The notes beneath the pieces were generated by a model that was not told where the DNA came from, searched no databases, and saw only the letters and a list, made by a program, of their open reading frames with translations. Positions 1 through 7,910 of a stretch of DNA of 64,000 nt are shown in pieces. Within the stretch, counting starts at the first letter, position 1; every line of letters starts with the position of its first letter. The translations under genes were made by a program, and so were the position numbers. This DNA comes from Actinosynnema pretiosum (GTDB lineage: Bacteria > Actinomycetota > Actinomycetes > Mycobacteriales > Pseudonocardiaceae): the NCBI RefSeq assembly GCF_024171695.1, contig NZ_JAMTCF010000011.1, positions 47,498 to 111,497 on the forward strand, written 5' to 3'.

Positions 1-2772
1 TACCCAGTCTGTGTGTCCGGTGAGGTAGATTAAGTGAAAATCGGAAATTTTTCCTGACTCGACATCCGGCGCTAAGGTGAAGTCGGGTGTAGGTGAAAAG
101 CTTGGTGTGCAATAGATAATTCGTGTCCTGTGTGCTCTAATTGTGGTTACATCGACACCTTTCAGGGTGCAGTCTCGAAATAACGATCCGGGAAGTTTTG
201 CGTCTAGCCATGAAGAGTCCGACAAGTCTGATGAATGAAATTCGGTCAGATTTGCCAAACTTCTTGAGAAGTTTGCATTACAAAGATTTGTTTTATGAAA
301 AATGGCCCGCTTTATGTCTGCGTCAACAAGATTTGCCTGTGACATGGACAATGGTTCGTTAGCCTCCTTGTGTCCGATTTGCCAGCCGGACAGGTTGGCT
401 CCCGATAGGTCTATGCGAATTAGTGACTGGCGCGGGTAGCCTCGCTGTGCTGCGTGTAGTGCATAGGCGAAAGCTAACTCTGAAGCCTGTGGTCTGTACT
501 TCTGGCCAATCTTTCTCAAGGTGGAGAGAGCGCGTAAACGTGGCGTCTCTTCTGATCCTTCGATCAGTTGACCGAGGAAGTCAAGCGTTTCTGGACTGGG
601 TACCGCCATGGAAAGTGGATCGTCTTCGCGGTCAAAAAATTTTGGATCGCTCATCAGATGCCACAGGTGGCAGGCCAGGAAGTACTCGAAGAGGGACCGG
701 TGTGCGAACTCGAACGTGTCACCCTCTCGCCTGAGGAAGGTGGCCGTGCGGAAGTCCGCCTTCCATAGATCCGGCTCGTACTTGCTGTAGTGCCGCCTGA
801 GGTCGGGGCGGCGTTCCATCAGCGCCAAGAGCCAGTCGTCTACCTCGGCAGGGCTCCAGGAGTTCTGCCCGGACCGCCACAGCGCCCCTGCGATCTCCTC
901 CATGAGCGGGCGCTTGTGCTCAGAATGGAGTTGGTGCTTGCCCCAGTCCCGTGAGATCCAGCGCTCGACCACCTCCGAGTAGATGTCGACCGAGCGCAGG
1001 GTCCGTCCTTTCAGCTTGGCGCGCTCGATGAACTTCACCTGCTCGGAGATCAGTCGCAGTGTGATCGGTCGCTGAGCTAGTTCCGGCAGGTTGTGTACCA
1101 CCTTGATCGTGTTGATGAAGTCGTCGACCTGCGTCTCGTCGCGCTCCATGTTCCTGATCAGGTACTCCCGCACCTGCTCGTCGTTGAACGGCAGCATGAG
1201 CAGGGCGAGGTAGTCGTTCCCCCGCAGTCCTTGGCGCATCTCGCCGGTGAAGTACGTGACCTCGTCGCGGATTGTGCGGAAGTACTGCGTCCGGCAGGAC
1301 AGCAGCATCCGGCTCGCCGTCTTCTCCTCGACCGCGCGCCACAGCTGGCGGGTGAACAGCTGCCGGTCGTGCGCGGAGAGATGGACCAGCACCTCGTCCA
1401 AGCCGTCGAAGATGACCACCGCGTTGCCCTTCGCCAACCGGTCCCGCACGACCTTCGCGTTGAGCTGGTCGGCTGAGGTGTCGGCTGGGCGTGCTGCTTC
1501 GATCATGTTGTCGAGGATGCTGTCGAGCGTCATCGCCCCTGCCAGGTTCGTGACGCGAACATCCCGCAGGTCAAACAGGAGCGGCAGCGGGGTGGCCGGG
1601 TTCTCCTCGTGCAACTTCAGCAGTTCGCGGGTGAAGAGCTTGGTCGTCGTGGTCTTGCCCATGCCCACGTCACCGAGCAACGCGCACAGCCTCGGCGCCT
1701 CCGGTGAGCTGTCGGTCGCCCAGTCGATCAGTCGATTGACCGCGTTCAGCGCCGGGCCGCTCTGGGGTGGTGTCCCGTCCAGCCTGCTCTCCTGCAAGGA
1801 GGTCTGGGCGATGTGTGCAGGTATCAGGTAGTCGCTGTCATCGCGGCGTCGGCGGTCGACCATCTGTTCCGTGAAGCGCCTCAATGACTTGTCGCTGGTA
1901 AGCGGTGCCACGGGTTTCTGGTTGAGCCAGCGCTGAATCTCCTGCTTGACCGCCTTGGTGTACTTGGCCCGCTGCCTGCTGGTGGACCGGCTTTCCCACG
2001 GGTCTTCAATGCACAGCACGTCGTGCCGTTGGAACGGGTGCAGCTTGAGCGGGCCGTCCGGTAAGTCGCTCAGCGCGAACAGCAGCGCCTTCTCCGCGCA
2101 GTCGGCCAACCTGCCGTGTTCCACCCCGTCGGCCAGGTAGCCGGTGGACACCAAGGCGATGCAGACGTCTGCTTCCGCGATCAACTGCTCTCGCCTGGCC
2201 GTGATGTTCTCACCCAGTGCTATCGACCGGGTGTGCGTGACGGCCCAGTTCCTCTCCGCATCGGCTCCCAGCACGTTGCCGAGGTCGTCGAGGAACTGGG
2301 CCACCTTCGCCGGAACCTGCTCGTCCTTCGCGTGGAAGCTGACGTGCACCCGCGTCCGTCGCGAGTTTCCCAGCTCCGCGACCGTCGGCTCTACCGGCGT
2401 CTCCAGCTTGTTCCGCTCTGCGGCCTCGTCGCTGAACGCGGCGATGCGCTGGTCCGTGAGGTCCCGACACGCGAACCAGCCGTACCGCCGCTCCGGTGGC
2501 ACCTTCAGCGCCTCCAGTTCCAGGCGCAGGTCCACCCCCGCGCTCTCGGCGGCTTCGTTTACCCGCTTGCGGAAGGCGCGGAACGCGTCCTGGCCCTGAC
2601 TGCTCCCGGCGGGGAAACCCGCCTCGGTCAGCGCAGTGCGCAGCAGGAAGCGCCCGTCCTCGCCGACCAGGCCGCAGATCACCTCCAGCCGCTGCACCTG
2701 CGTCTCGGTCAGCGCCGACCGCAGGGCCCGGAGGAACGGGGGGATCTCGTTGCTGCGGAGGATCGTGGTCAC
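1..2772 (-). CDS. TIR-like/NACHT NTPase with C-terminal pentapeptide repeats (partial, runs off window start)
   Basis: The frame is open for 924 codons from a GTG start to position 1, so the C-terminus is missing. Residues 1-135 are unrecognised. Residues about 138-290 look like a second, divergent TIR domain: a beta-strand followed by SFHAKDE, then a strand ending in ALVS. A NACHT/STAND core follows, with Walker A GDVGMGKTT near 367-375 and Walker B VVIFDGLDE near 453-461. The end (about 775-900) has DLSGANLSG and QANLVDADI stretches typical of pentapeptide repeats. The GTG overlaps the TGA of the upstream TIR gene (GTGA), so the two are translationally coupled. STAND NTPases of this layout usually sense an invader and trigger an effector; the antiviral role is inferred. 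The last 550 bp are clearly less GC-rich than the rest. Confidence 0.85.
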   Translation of the reverse strand, partial: MTTILRSNEIPPFLRALRSALTETQVQRLEVICGLVGEDGRFLLRTALTEAGFPAGSSQGQDAFRAFRKRVNEAAESAGVDLRLELEALKVPPERRYGWFACRDLTDQRIAAFSDEAAERNKLETPVEPTVAELGNSRRTRVHVSFHAKDEQVPAKVAQFLDDLGNVLGADAERNWAVTHTRSIALGENITARREQLIAEADVCIALVSTGYLADGVEHGRLADCAEKALLFALSDLPDGPLKLHPFQRHDVLCIEDPWESRSTSRQRAKYTKAVKQEIQRWLNQKPVAPLTSDKSLRRFTEQMVDRRRRDDSDYLIPAHIAQTSLQESRLDGTPPQSGPALNAVNRLIDWATDSSPEAPRLCALLGDVGMGKTTTTKLFTRELLKLHEENPATPLPLLFDLRDVRVTNLAGAMTLDSILDNMIEAARPADTSADQLNAKVVRDRLAKGNAVVIFDGLDEVLVHLSAHDRQLFTRQLWRAVEEKTASRMLLSCRTQYFRTIRDEVTYFTGEMRQGLRGNDYLALLMLPFNDEQVREYLIRNMERDETQVDDFINTIKVVHNLPELAQRPITLRLISEQVKFIERAKLKGRTLRSVDIYSEVVERWISRDWGKHQLHSEHKRPLMEEIAGALWRSGQNSWSPAEVDDWLLALMERRPDLRRHYSKYEPDLWKADFRTATFLRREGDTFEFAHRSLFEYFLACHLWHLMSDPKFFDREDDPLSMAVPSPETLDFLGQLIEGSEETPRLRALSTLRKIGQKYRPQASELAFAYALHAAQRGYPRQSLIRIDLSGANLSGWQIGHKEANEPLSMSQANLVDADIKRAIFHKTNLCNANFSRSLANLTEFHSSDLSDSSWLDAKLPGSLFRDCTLKGVDVTTIRAHRTRIIYCTPSFSPTPDFTLAPDVESGKISDFHLIYLTGHTDWV

Positions 2773-3236
2773 AGCTCTCGGTATCCGCTCTGGTCGAGCA
2801 GGCGGCGGCGGATCGCATCTGCCAGGGCGTTGGCGAACTTCGTGCGCCGGGCGCCCGTCAACTCGGCGAAGCTGCGGCCCTCGTAGTCGAAGATCAGCTG
2901 CTTCTCCGCTCCGCCCAGGTCGATGTGACTGCCGTACGTGCGCGGCCCGAGGGCGACCGGAAGCGCGCCCTTGTCGGCGTCAGGACCGGAGAAGCGGGGG
3001 AGTTCGTGCTTCCTGATGAATGCACTTCCGAAGTACTTGTTGGTCAGCAGGAGAACGCCGTAGTCGGCCTCGCCGAGGCGGGCCAGAACTTCCTTCTTCA
3101 AGGACTCGCCGCAGTTCAGGTGGCTGCTCTCCCGCCACTCGACCTTCAGGTCGTTGAACGTCCCCAGCGCGAGTAAGAGGTCCTCCAGCAGGACGTTCTT
3201 CAGGTGCTCGTCCTTGAGGCACCAGCTGAGGAACAG
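2769..3236 (-). CDS. TIR-domain protein; start unclear, in-frame TAG upstream
   Basis: The product is essentially a single TIR domain. It opens with the strand RLFLSWCLKDE, continues to a G-rich turn (NCGES), a strand YGVLLLTNKYF, and SAFIRKHE, whose Glu sits where TIR NADases carry their catalytic Glu. NAD+ cleavage or signalling is the family role; activity here is inferred. No ATG, GTG or TTG precedes the first beta-strand after the in-frame stop at 3294-3296. The feature is drawn from a CTG at 3236. The TTG at 3101 would delete half the domain. An ATG at 3326 is in the same frame but is separated from the domain by that TAG, so the gene may carry a nonsense mutation. It overlaps the NACHT gene by four bases. 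Confidence 0.7.
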   Translation of the reverse strand: MFLSWCLKDEHLKNVLLEDLLLALGTFNDLKVEWRESSHLNCGESLKKEVLARLGEADYGVLLLTNKYFGSAFIRKHELPRFSGPDADKGALPVALGPRTYGSHIDLGGAEKQLIFDYEGRSFAELTGARRTKFANALADAIRRRLLDQSGYREL

Positions 3237-3343
3237 GCGGGGTTTGCTCGTTACGGACGTCTCCCGGAAGGGGGTGGAACGGATTTCGGAACGCTAGCAC
3301 GGGTGAATGGGGAAGTATTTTTCCATTACTTATGGAAACCGCT

Positions 3344-3359
3344 ACCGCAGAATTGCGGT
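3344..3359. promoter_or_regulatory. Palindrome ACCGCA-GAAT-TGCGGT upstream of TIR/NACHT operon
   Basis: This is a perfect 6-bp-arm inverted repeat 18 nt upstream of the ATG at 3326. The same core recurs at 44651-44665 and, inverted, at 50037-50049. It is probably a transcription-factor operator; the factor is unknown. A second inverted repeat, TTTCCAT-N5-ATGGAAA (3320-3338), lies between it and the coding frame. The remaining sequence between 3294 and 3568 shows no gene. Confidence 0.5.
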
Positions 3360-3568
3360 TATTCTCACCCGCAAGTCCCGCCCCCGCGCCACCCCGGTCA
3401 ACCACCCCGAGCCAGCCTCGCCCACCCCAACCCATCGATCACCGAACGTAGTTACACCCGCACCCCACATCCACACGAACAGGTAGTCCTCTTCGGCGGT
3501 CGGGTCACGTCTGCGGCCCCTGCGGCGATCCACCCCACGTAGCCAGCCCGAGGGGATCGAGAACAGCC

Positions 3569-4732
3569 ATGCCGGACAGCGCACCCACCATCGTCGAACT
3601 CGCCGCCGACTTACGCGCCCTGCGCACCCGCCGCGCCCGCGCCACCGGGGACGGTGAGCTCACCGTCCGCCAGATCGCCGCCTCGACCGGGTACGCGCTC
3701 GGCACGGTCTCCGACTACCTCACCGGCACGACGCTGCCGCCCACGGACCGGTTCGGCGTGCTCGTGCGGCTGCTCGGGGCCACGCCCGCCGAGGAGGTGC
3801 AGCTCGGGCGGGTGCGGGACCTGGTCGAGCAGGAGCGCAGCGCGCGGCGCGAGGCTCGTGGGCGGGTGCTGCGGGAGCTGCCGCCGGAGGTGTTCGGGTT
3901 CGCCGGGCGGGAGCGGTTCCTGGCCGCGCTGGACGGGCTGGTCGACGGGCCCCGGTACGCGGTGGTGTCCGGGCCCAGCGGGGTCGGGCGGACGGCGGCG
4001 GTGGTGCGGTGGGCGCACCGCAGGGGGCACCGGTTCCCGGACGGGGCGGTGTACGTGGACCTGCGCGGGCGCGACAGCGAGGCGCGGCCGAAGGCGCCGG
4101 GGCGGCGGTCGCTCCTGGTGCTGGACAACGTCCGCAGCGCCGAGCACGCCCGCCCGCTGCTCGCGGCGTGGCCGGGCCGGGCGGTGGTGATCACCGGCCG
4201 GGAGTTCGCGCTGCGCGACGCGATCCACCTCCCCGTGCCGCCCCTGACCGGCGCGGAGGCCGTGGACCTGCTCACCAGGCTGACCCGCAACCGCCCGTCG
4301 GTGGACCAGGACGCGGCGGTGGAGCTGGTGGACCGCTGCGCCCGCCTGCCGCTGGCGCTGCGGCTGGCGGCGGAGGTGGTGGCGACGAAGGTGGAGACGT
4401 CCGTGCAGTCGCTCGTGGCCGGGCTGGCGGCGCGGCAGCGGGGCGTGGGGGACGTGCGGGGGGTGCTGGCGTGGACCCTGTCGCACCAGCCGCCGGAGCT
4501 GGTGCGGGCCTTCCGGCTGGTGGTGGCGGGGAGCGGGCGGCGGATCACGCCCCGGTGGCTGGCGTCGGCCGGGCAGCTGGACGTGGGGCGGGCGCGGGCG
4601 CAGCTCGACGCGCTGGGGCGGGCGCAGCTGCTGCACCGGGCGAAGCCGGGGCACTACGGGGTGCACGAGCTGGTGCGGGCCTGCGCGGGGGAGCCGGTGC
4701 GGCGGCCCGGCGCGGTGGCGATGACCTCGTAG
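3569..4732 (+). CDS. HTH (XRE-like) / NB-ARC regulator with altered Walker A
   Basis: The 387-residue protein starts with a helix-turn-helix of the XRE type (about 8-60, ending in SDYLTGTTLPPTD), as in AfsR-like and NB-ARC regulators of actinobacteria. An NB-ARC ATPase core follows: P-loop GPSGVGRTA at 135-143, Walker B SLLVLDNV at 181-188 and a GLPLAL-like motif (RLPLAL). The invariant Walker A lysine is Arg here, so nucleotide hydrolysis is doubtful. There are no TPR or WD repeats after the NB-ARC, making it a short member of the family. It is transcribed away from the TIR/NACHT operon. Its target is unknown. Confidence 0.8.
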   Translation: MPDSAPTIVELAADLRALRTRRARATGDGELTVRQIAASTGYALGTVSDYLTGTTLPPTDRFGVLVRLLGATPAEEVQLGRVRDLVEQERSARREARGRVLRELPPEVFGFAGRERFLAALDGLVDGPRYAVVSGPSGVGRTAAVVRWAHRRGHRFPDGAVYVDLRGRDSEARPKAPGRRSLLVLDNVRSAEHARPLLAAWPGRAVVITGREFALRDAIHLPVPPLTGAEAVDLLTRLTRNRPSVDQDAAVELVDRCARLPLALRLAAEVVATKVETSVQSLVAGLAARQRGVGDVRGVLAWTLSHQPPELVRAFRLVVAGSGRRITPRWLASAGQLDVGRARAQLDALGRAQLLHRAKPGHYGVHELVRACAGEPVRRPGAVAMTS

Positions 4733-4783
4733 GCGGCGGGGGCGCCTCGTCAGCCAGGGCGAAAGATCATCGAGGGGGGCGTC

Positions 4784-4990
4784 GTGGTGGCGTTGGCCAG
4801 AGCGGATCTCACCACTCCCGAGAACCACCGCTTCACGCTCGTCCACCACCGGCTCGGCCACGCCGCGATCGCCGGTCCCGCCACCCTCCGGGCCGTCGAG
4901 CGCGGCCACACCGCCCTCGAACCCCGCCACGGGCAGGTCCGCTACCTCGACGCGACCGGCTCACCCGAGAGCCGGGACCCCGCCCGCCGG
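4784..4990 (+). other. Possible small or truncated reading frame, unrecognised
   Basis: A GTG preceded by GAGGGGGG opens a frame with strong G/C at third positions for about 50 codons (VALARADLTTPENHRFTLVH at the start). The frame then runs without a stop into the antisense of the MFS gene, whose stop is at 4942. The coding-like stretch could be the 5' end of a gene truncated by rearrangement. No family is recognised. Confidence 0.25.
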
Positions 4991-6159
4991 GGCACCACCA
5001 GCACCCCCACCAGCGGGATCACCGCCATCCCCAGCCACATCGCCGCGCCACCGGCCTCCGCGACCGCGCCCAGCGGTGCCGAGGTCGCCAGGACCAGCAG
5101 CCCCGACAGGGACGACATCGCCCCCATGAACGTGCCCAGCAGCCGCTCGTCCACCAGGTCCGGCACCAGCGCGCGCGCCGCCGGGGCGGCCAGCATCTGG
5201 CCGCCGGTCAGCAGCACCACGAACACCACCGACCCGGTCAGACCGGTCGCGGGCAGCAGCGCGGGCAGCGCGCAGCCCACCGCCAGCACCCCCAGCCCCC
5301 ACCGCAGCGCCGCCGCCGGGGTCAGCGCCCGCCCGGCCCACTTCGACAGCGGCACCTGCAACGCCACCACGATCACCGACGACAGCGCGAACAACCACCC
5401 CAGCGCCGCCTGGCCGCCGGTGGCCCGCTCCAGCTCAGCCGGGAGCGTCAGGTACATCTGGTTGTAGATCACCAGGTACCCGCCGTAGGCCAGGCACAGC
5501 AGCAAGAACGCCCGGTTCCCCGCCACGCCCCGGAACGTCAGCGGCGGCGGCTTCACCGGCTCGCGGCTCGGCATCAGGAACCAGTGCCCGACCAGGATCA
5601 CCACGAACACCGCCGCGCCCGCCAGCGCCACCGCCCGGAAGCCCTGCCCCAGCAGCAAAGCGCCCAGCACCGGCCCGATCAGCGCCCCGGCCTGACCACC
5701 CGCGTGGAACGTCCCCAGCAGCTTCGTCCGGGGCTCCCCGGTCCGCTGCTCCCGCTCCAGCGCCTGCCGCGCCACCTCCGACTCCACCGCAGGCGAGAAC
5801 AGCGCCGCCGCGAACCCGATCAGCAGCACCGCCCCGATCACCGACGCCGTGCCCGAGGCGAACGCCAGCCACCCGAACCCCAGCACCCGCAGCGCGCACC
5901 CGACCAGCACCGCCGGGCGCGGCCCGAAGCGGTCCGCCAGCGCGCCGCCGACCACGAACATGCCCTGCTGGCTGAACGTCCGCAGCCCCAGCACCACGCC
6001 GACCAGCCACCCGGCCAGCCCCAGCCCGCCGCTCAGGTGCGCCGCCAGGTGCGGGAGCACCGCGAAGAACCCCACGTTGAACGCGAACTGCGTCCCCACC
6101 AGCAGCCTGGCGAGCGCGTCCGCGCGCACCACCCCGCGCTCGACCACCGCGCGACCCAT
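4942..6159 (-). CDS. MFS exporter (MdtH-like)
   Basis: The 405-residue protein has about twelve hydrophobic segments and the MFS loop 2-3 signature GALADRFGPRP near residues 72-82. The family exports drugs, amino acids or small metabolites by proton antiport. It begins directly after the stop of the fused permease (TAG then ATG) with a good AGGAGG ribosome site inside the end of that gene, so the two are cotranscribed. Paired with a peptide-type ABC importer behind a Zur-like box, it may export a metallophore that the importer brings back (an arrangement like the staphylopine system). That role is inference; the sequence alone only shows an MFS exporter. Confidence 0.85.
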   Translation of the reverse strand: MGRAVVERGVVRADALARLLVGTQFAFNVGFFAVLPHLAAHLSGGLGLAGWLVGVVLGLRTFSQQGMFVVGGALADRFGPRPAVLVGCALRVLGFGWLAFASGTASVIGAVLLIGFAAALFSPAVESEVARQALEREQRTGEPRTKLLGTFHAGGQAGALIGPVLGALLLGQGFRAVALAGAAVFVVILVGHWFLMPSREPVKPPPLTFRGVAGNRAFLLLCLAYGGYLVIYNQMYLTLPAELERATGGQAALGWLFALSSVIVVALQVPLSKWAGRALTPAAALRWGLGVLAVGCALPALLPATGLTGSVVFVVLLTGGQMLAAPAARALVPDLVDERLLGTFMGAMSSLSGLLVLATSAPLGAVAEAGGAAMWLGMAVIPLVGVLVVPRRAGSRLSGEPVASR

Positions 6160-7875
6160 CTACGACCTCCTCGGAACACGGGCTGAGGCGGCCAGGGACA
6201 CGGCGAACACCGCCAGCGCCAGCAAAGCGCCCGCGGGGGCCAACGTCGCCCACGGCGCGCGCTCCACGTACGGCAGGGTCTCCGACAGCAGCAGGCCCCA
6301 CTCGGGGGCCGGCGGCGGAGTGCCCAGCCCGAGGAATCCTAGGGAAGCCAGCGCCAGCGCGATGCCCGGCAGCCGCAGCACGGCGTGTCGCGCCAGGGGG
6401 CCGACCACGGCCGGCAGCACGTGCTTGCGCAGCGTCCACACCGGACTCGCGCCCAGCGCCCGGTTCTCCGCCACGTGCTGCGCCGCACGGGCCTCCTCGA
6501 CCAGCGACGCCGCGTGCTCCGACAGCACCGGCCACGACACCAGCGCCACGGCCAGCGCCGCGCTGCTCCCGTCCGGCCCGAGCGTCGCGGCCACCAGCAG
6601 GCCCGCGATCACCGGCGGCACCGCGTTCGCCGTCTCCGCCGCCGCCCGCGTCACCGACGGCAGGAACCCCAGCAGCAGCGCCACGACGAACGCGAACGCG
6701 CACACCGCCACCGCCACGCCCACCGTCGCCAGCGCCCCGTGCCCGACCCGCGCCAGCACGTCCCGCCCCAGCGAGTCCGTGCCCAGCGGGTGCGCCCAGC
6801 TCGGCGCGGACAGCCGCGCGGTGGTGTCCAGGCGCAGCGGGTCGCGGGTCAGCCCCCACGCCGTCAGCACCGCCACCACGCCGCCCGCGCACGCCACCAC
6901 CGCCCGGTGCCCGCGCACCGGCACCGGCGGGGGCGTGATCAGCGCCGCGTCGCGCAGCGCCGGACCGAGCACCCGGCGTCGCACCAGCGCGGTCACCACC
7001 CCGCCGATCATGCCCACCAGCAGCAGCACGATCACCGAGCCCTGGAGCAGCGGCAGGTCCTGCGACTCGGCGGCGCCCAGCGCGGTCCGCCCGACGCCGG
7101 GGATCGCGAACACCACCTCCACCGACACCGCGCCGCCGATGATCCCGACCGCCGCGAGCCCCACCTGCGGCAGCACCGGCGGCAGCGCGCGCCGCAGCAC
7201 GCCCCGCGCCAGCACCGCCCGCGAGCAGCCCCACGACCGCCACAGCGACACCCACTGCTCGCCGAACACCGGCGGCAGCGCGTCGTCCACCAGCCTGCCC
7301 AGCACCGCACCGGCGGGCAGCGCCATCGCCAGCGCGGGCAGCACCAGGTGCTGCGGTCCCTGCCAGCCGTACGGCGGCAACCAGCCCAGCCACACCGACA
7401 CCACCACGATCAGCAGCGCCGCCAGCAGGAACTCCGGCGCCGCGGCCAGCACCGCCGCCGCCGCGCCACCGCCACGCCTGTTGTCCCCGCGCAGCCCGCG
7501 CCGCATCGTCGGCACGCACAGCGCCGTCGCGACCAGCAGCGCGCCCGCCAGCGCCACGCCCATCAGCGTCAGCGACACGCCCAGCCCGGCCAGCACCGAC
7601 TCCAGCACCGGCTGCCCGTTGACCCACGAGGCGCCGAGGTCCCCGCGCAGCGCGCGCCCGAGCCAGTTCCCGAACAGCGCCACCGGGTCCGCGTCGAGCC
7701 CCAGCTCGCGCCGGATCGACCCGAGCGCCTCCTCCGTGGGGTCCTGCTCGCCGGAGCGGGCGCGCAGGATCGACAGCGCCGGGTCGCGCCCCGCCAACCA
7801 CGGGACGAGGCCGACCGCGGCGACCACGGCCGTGACGGACACGATCCTGGACGCCGCGGTCCCGAACTTGAACAA
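6160..7875 (-). CDS. Fused DppB-DppC type ABC permease
   Basis: A single 571-residue chain carries two permeases of the peptide/nickel ABC class in tandem. The first half resembles DppB (long periplasmic region with RRELGLDADPVALFGNWLGR, then the EAA-like loop VSLWRSWGCSRAVLARGVLRR). The second resembles DppC (HPLGTDSLGRDVLARVGHGA, then the loop ALGASPVWTLRKHVLP). DppB and DppC are usually separate. The TTG at 7875 is the chosen start because it precedes the first membrane helix; an upstream GTG or ATG in this frame would lie inside the binding-protein gene. No ATPase gene is linked, so an unlinked ATPase must energise it. It sits 35 nt after the binding-protein gene. Confidence 0.85.
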   Translation of the reverse strand: MFKFGTAASRIVSVTAVVAAVGLVPWLAGRDPALSILRARSGEQDPTEEALGSIRRELGLDADPVALFGNWLGRALRGDLGASWVNGQPVLESVLAGLGVSLTLMGVALAGALLVATALCVPTMRRGLRGDNRRGGGAAAAVLAAAPEFLLAALLIVVVSVWLGWLPPYGWQGPQHLVLPALAMALPAGAVLGRLVDDALPPVFGEQWVSLWRSWGCSRAVLARGVLRRALPPVLPQVGLAAVGIIGGAVSVEVVFAIPGVGRTALGAAESQDLPLLQGSVIVLLLVGMIGGVVTALVRRRVLGPALRDAALITPPPVPVRGHRAVVACAGGVVAVLTAWGLTRDPLRLDTTARLSAPSWAHPLGTDSLGRDVLARVGHGALATVGVAVAVCAFAFVVALLLGFLPSVTRAAAETANAVPPVIAGLLVAATLGPDGSSAALAVALVSWPVLSEHAASLVEEARAAQHVAENRALGASPVWTLRKHVLPAVVGPLARHAVLRLPGIALALASLGFLGLGTPPPAPEWGLLLSETLPYVERAPWATLAPAGALLALAVFAVSLAASARVPRRS

Positions 7876-7910
7876 CGTCAGAAACCCTTGCCTGTCAAGA
7901 ACTTCGACCG

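Noticed and set aside
141-790. Short plus-strand frames at the window start
   Set aside because: They are antisense to the NACHT gene, whose frame is open to the window edge and has clear protein similarity.
3320-3338. TTTCCAT-N5-ATGGAAA as an IclR operator like the one at 39373
   Set aside because: It is a perfect dyad but no IclR gene is near and the half-site order is reversed, so the resemblance is not enough.
5435-7801. 788-codon minus frame over the permease
   Set aside because: Arg/Gly/Ala-rich shadow frame of the real permease and MFS genes, with no family similarity.
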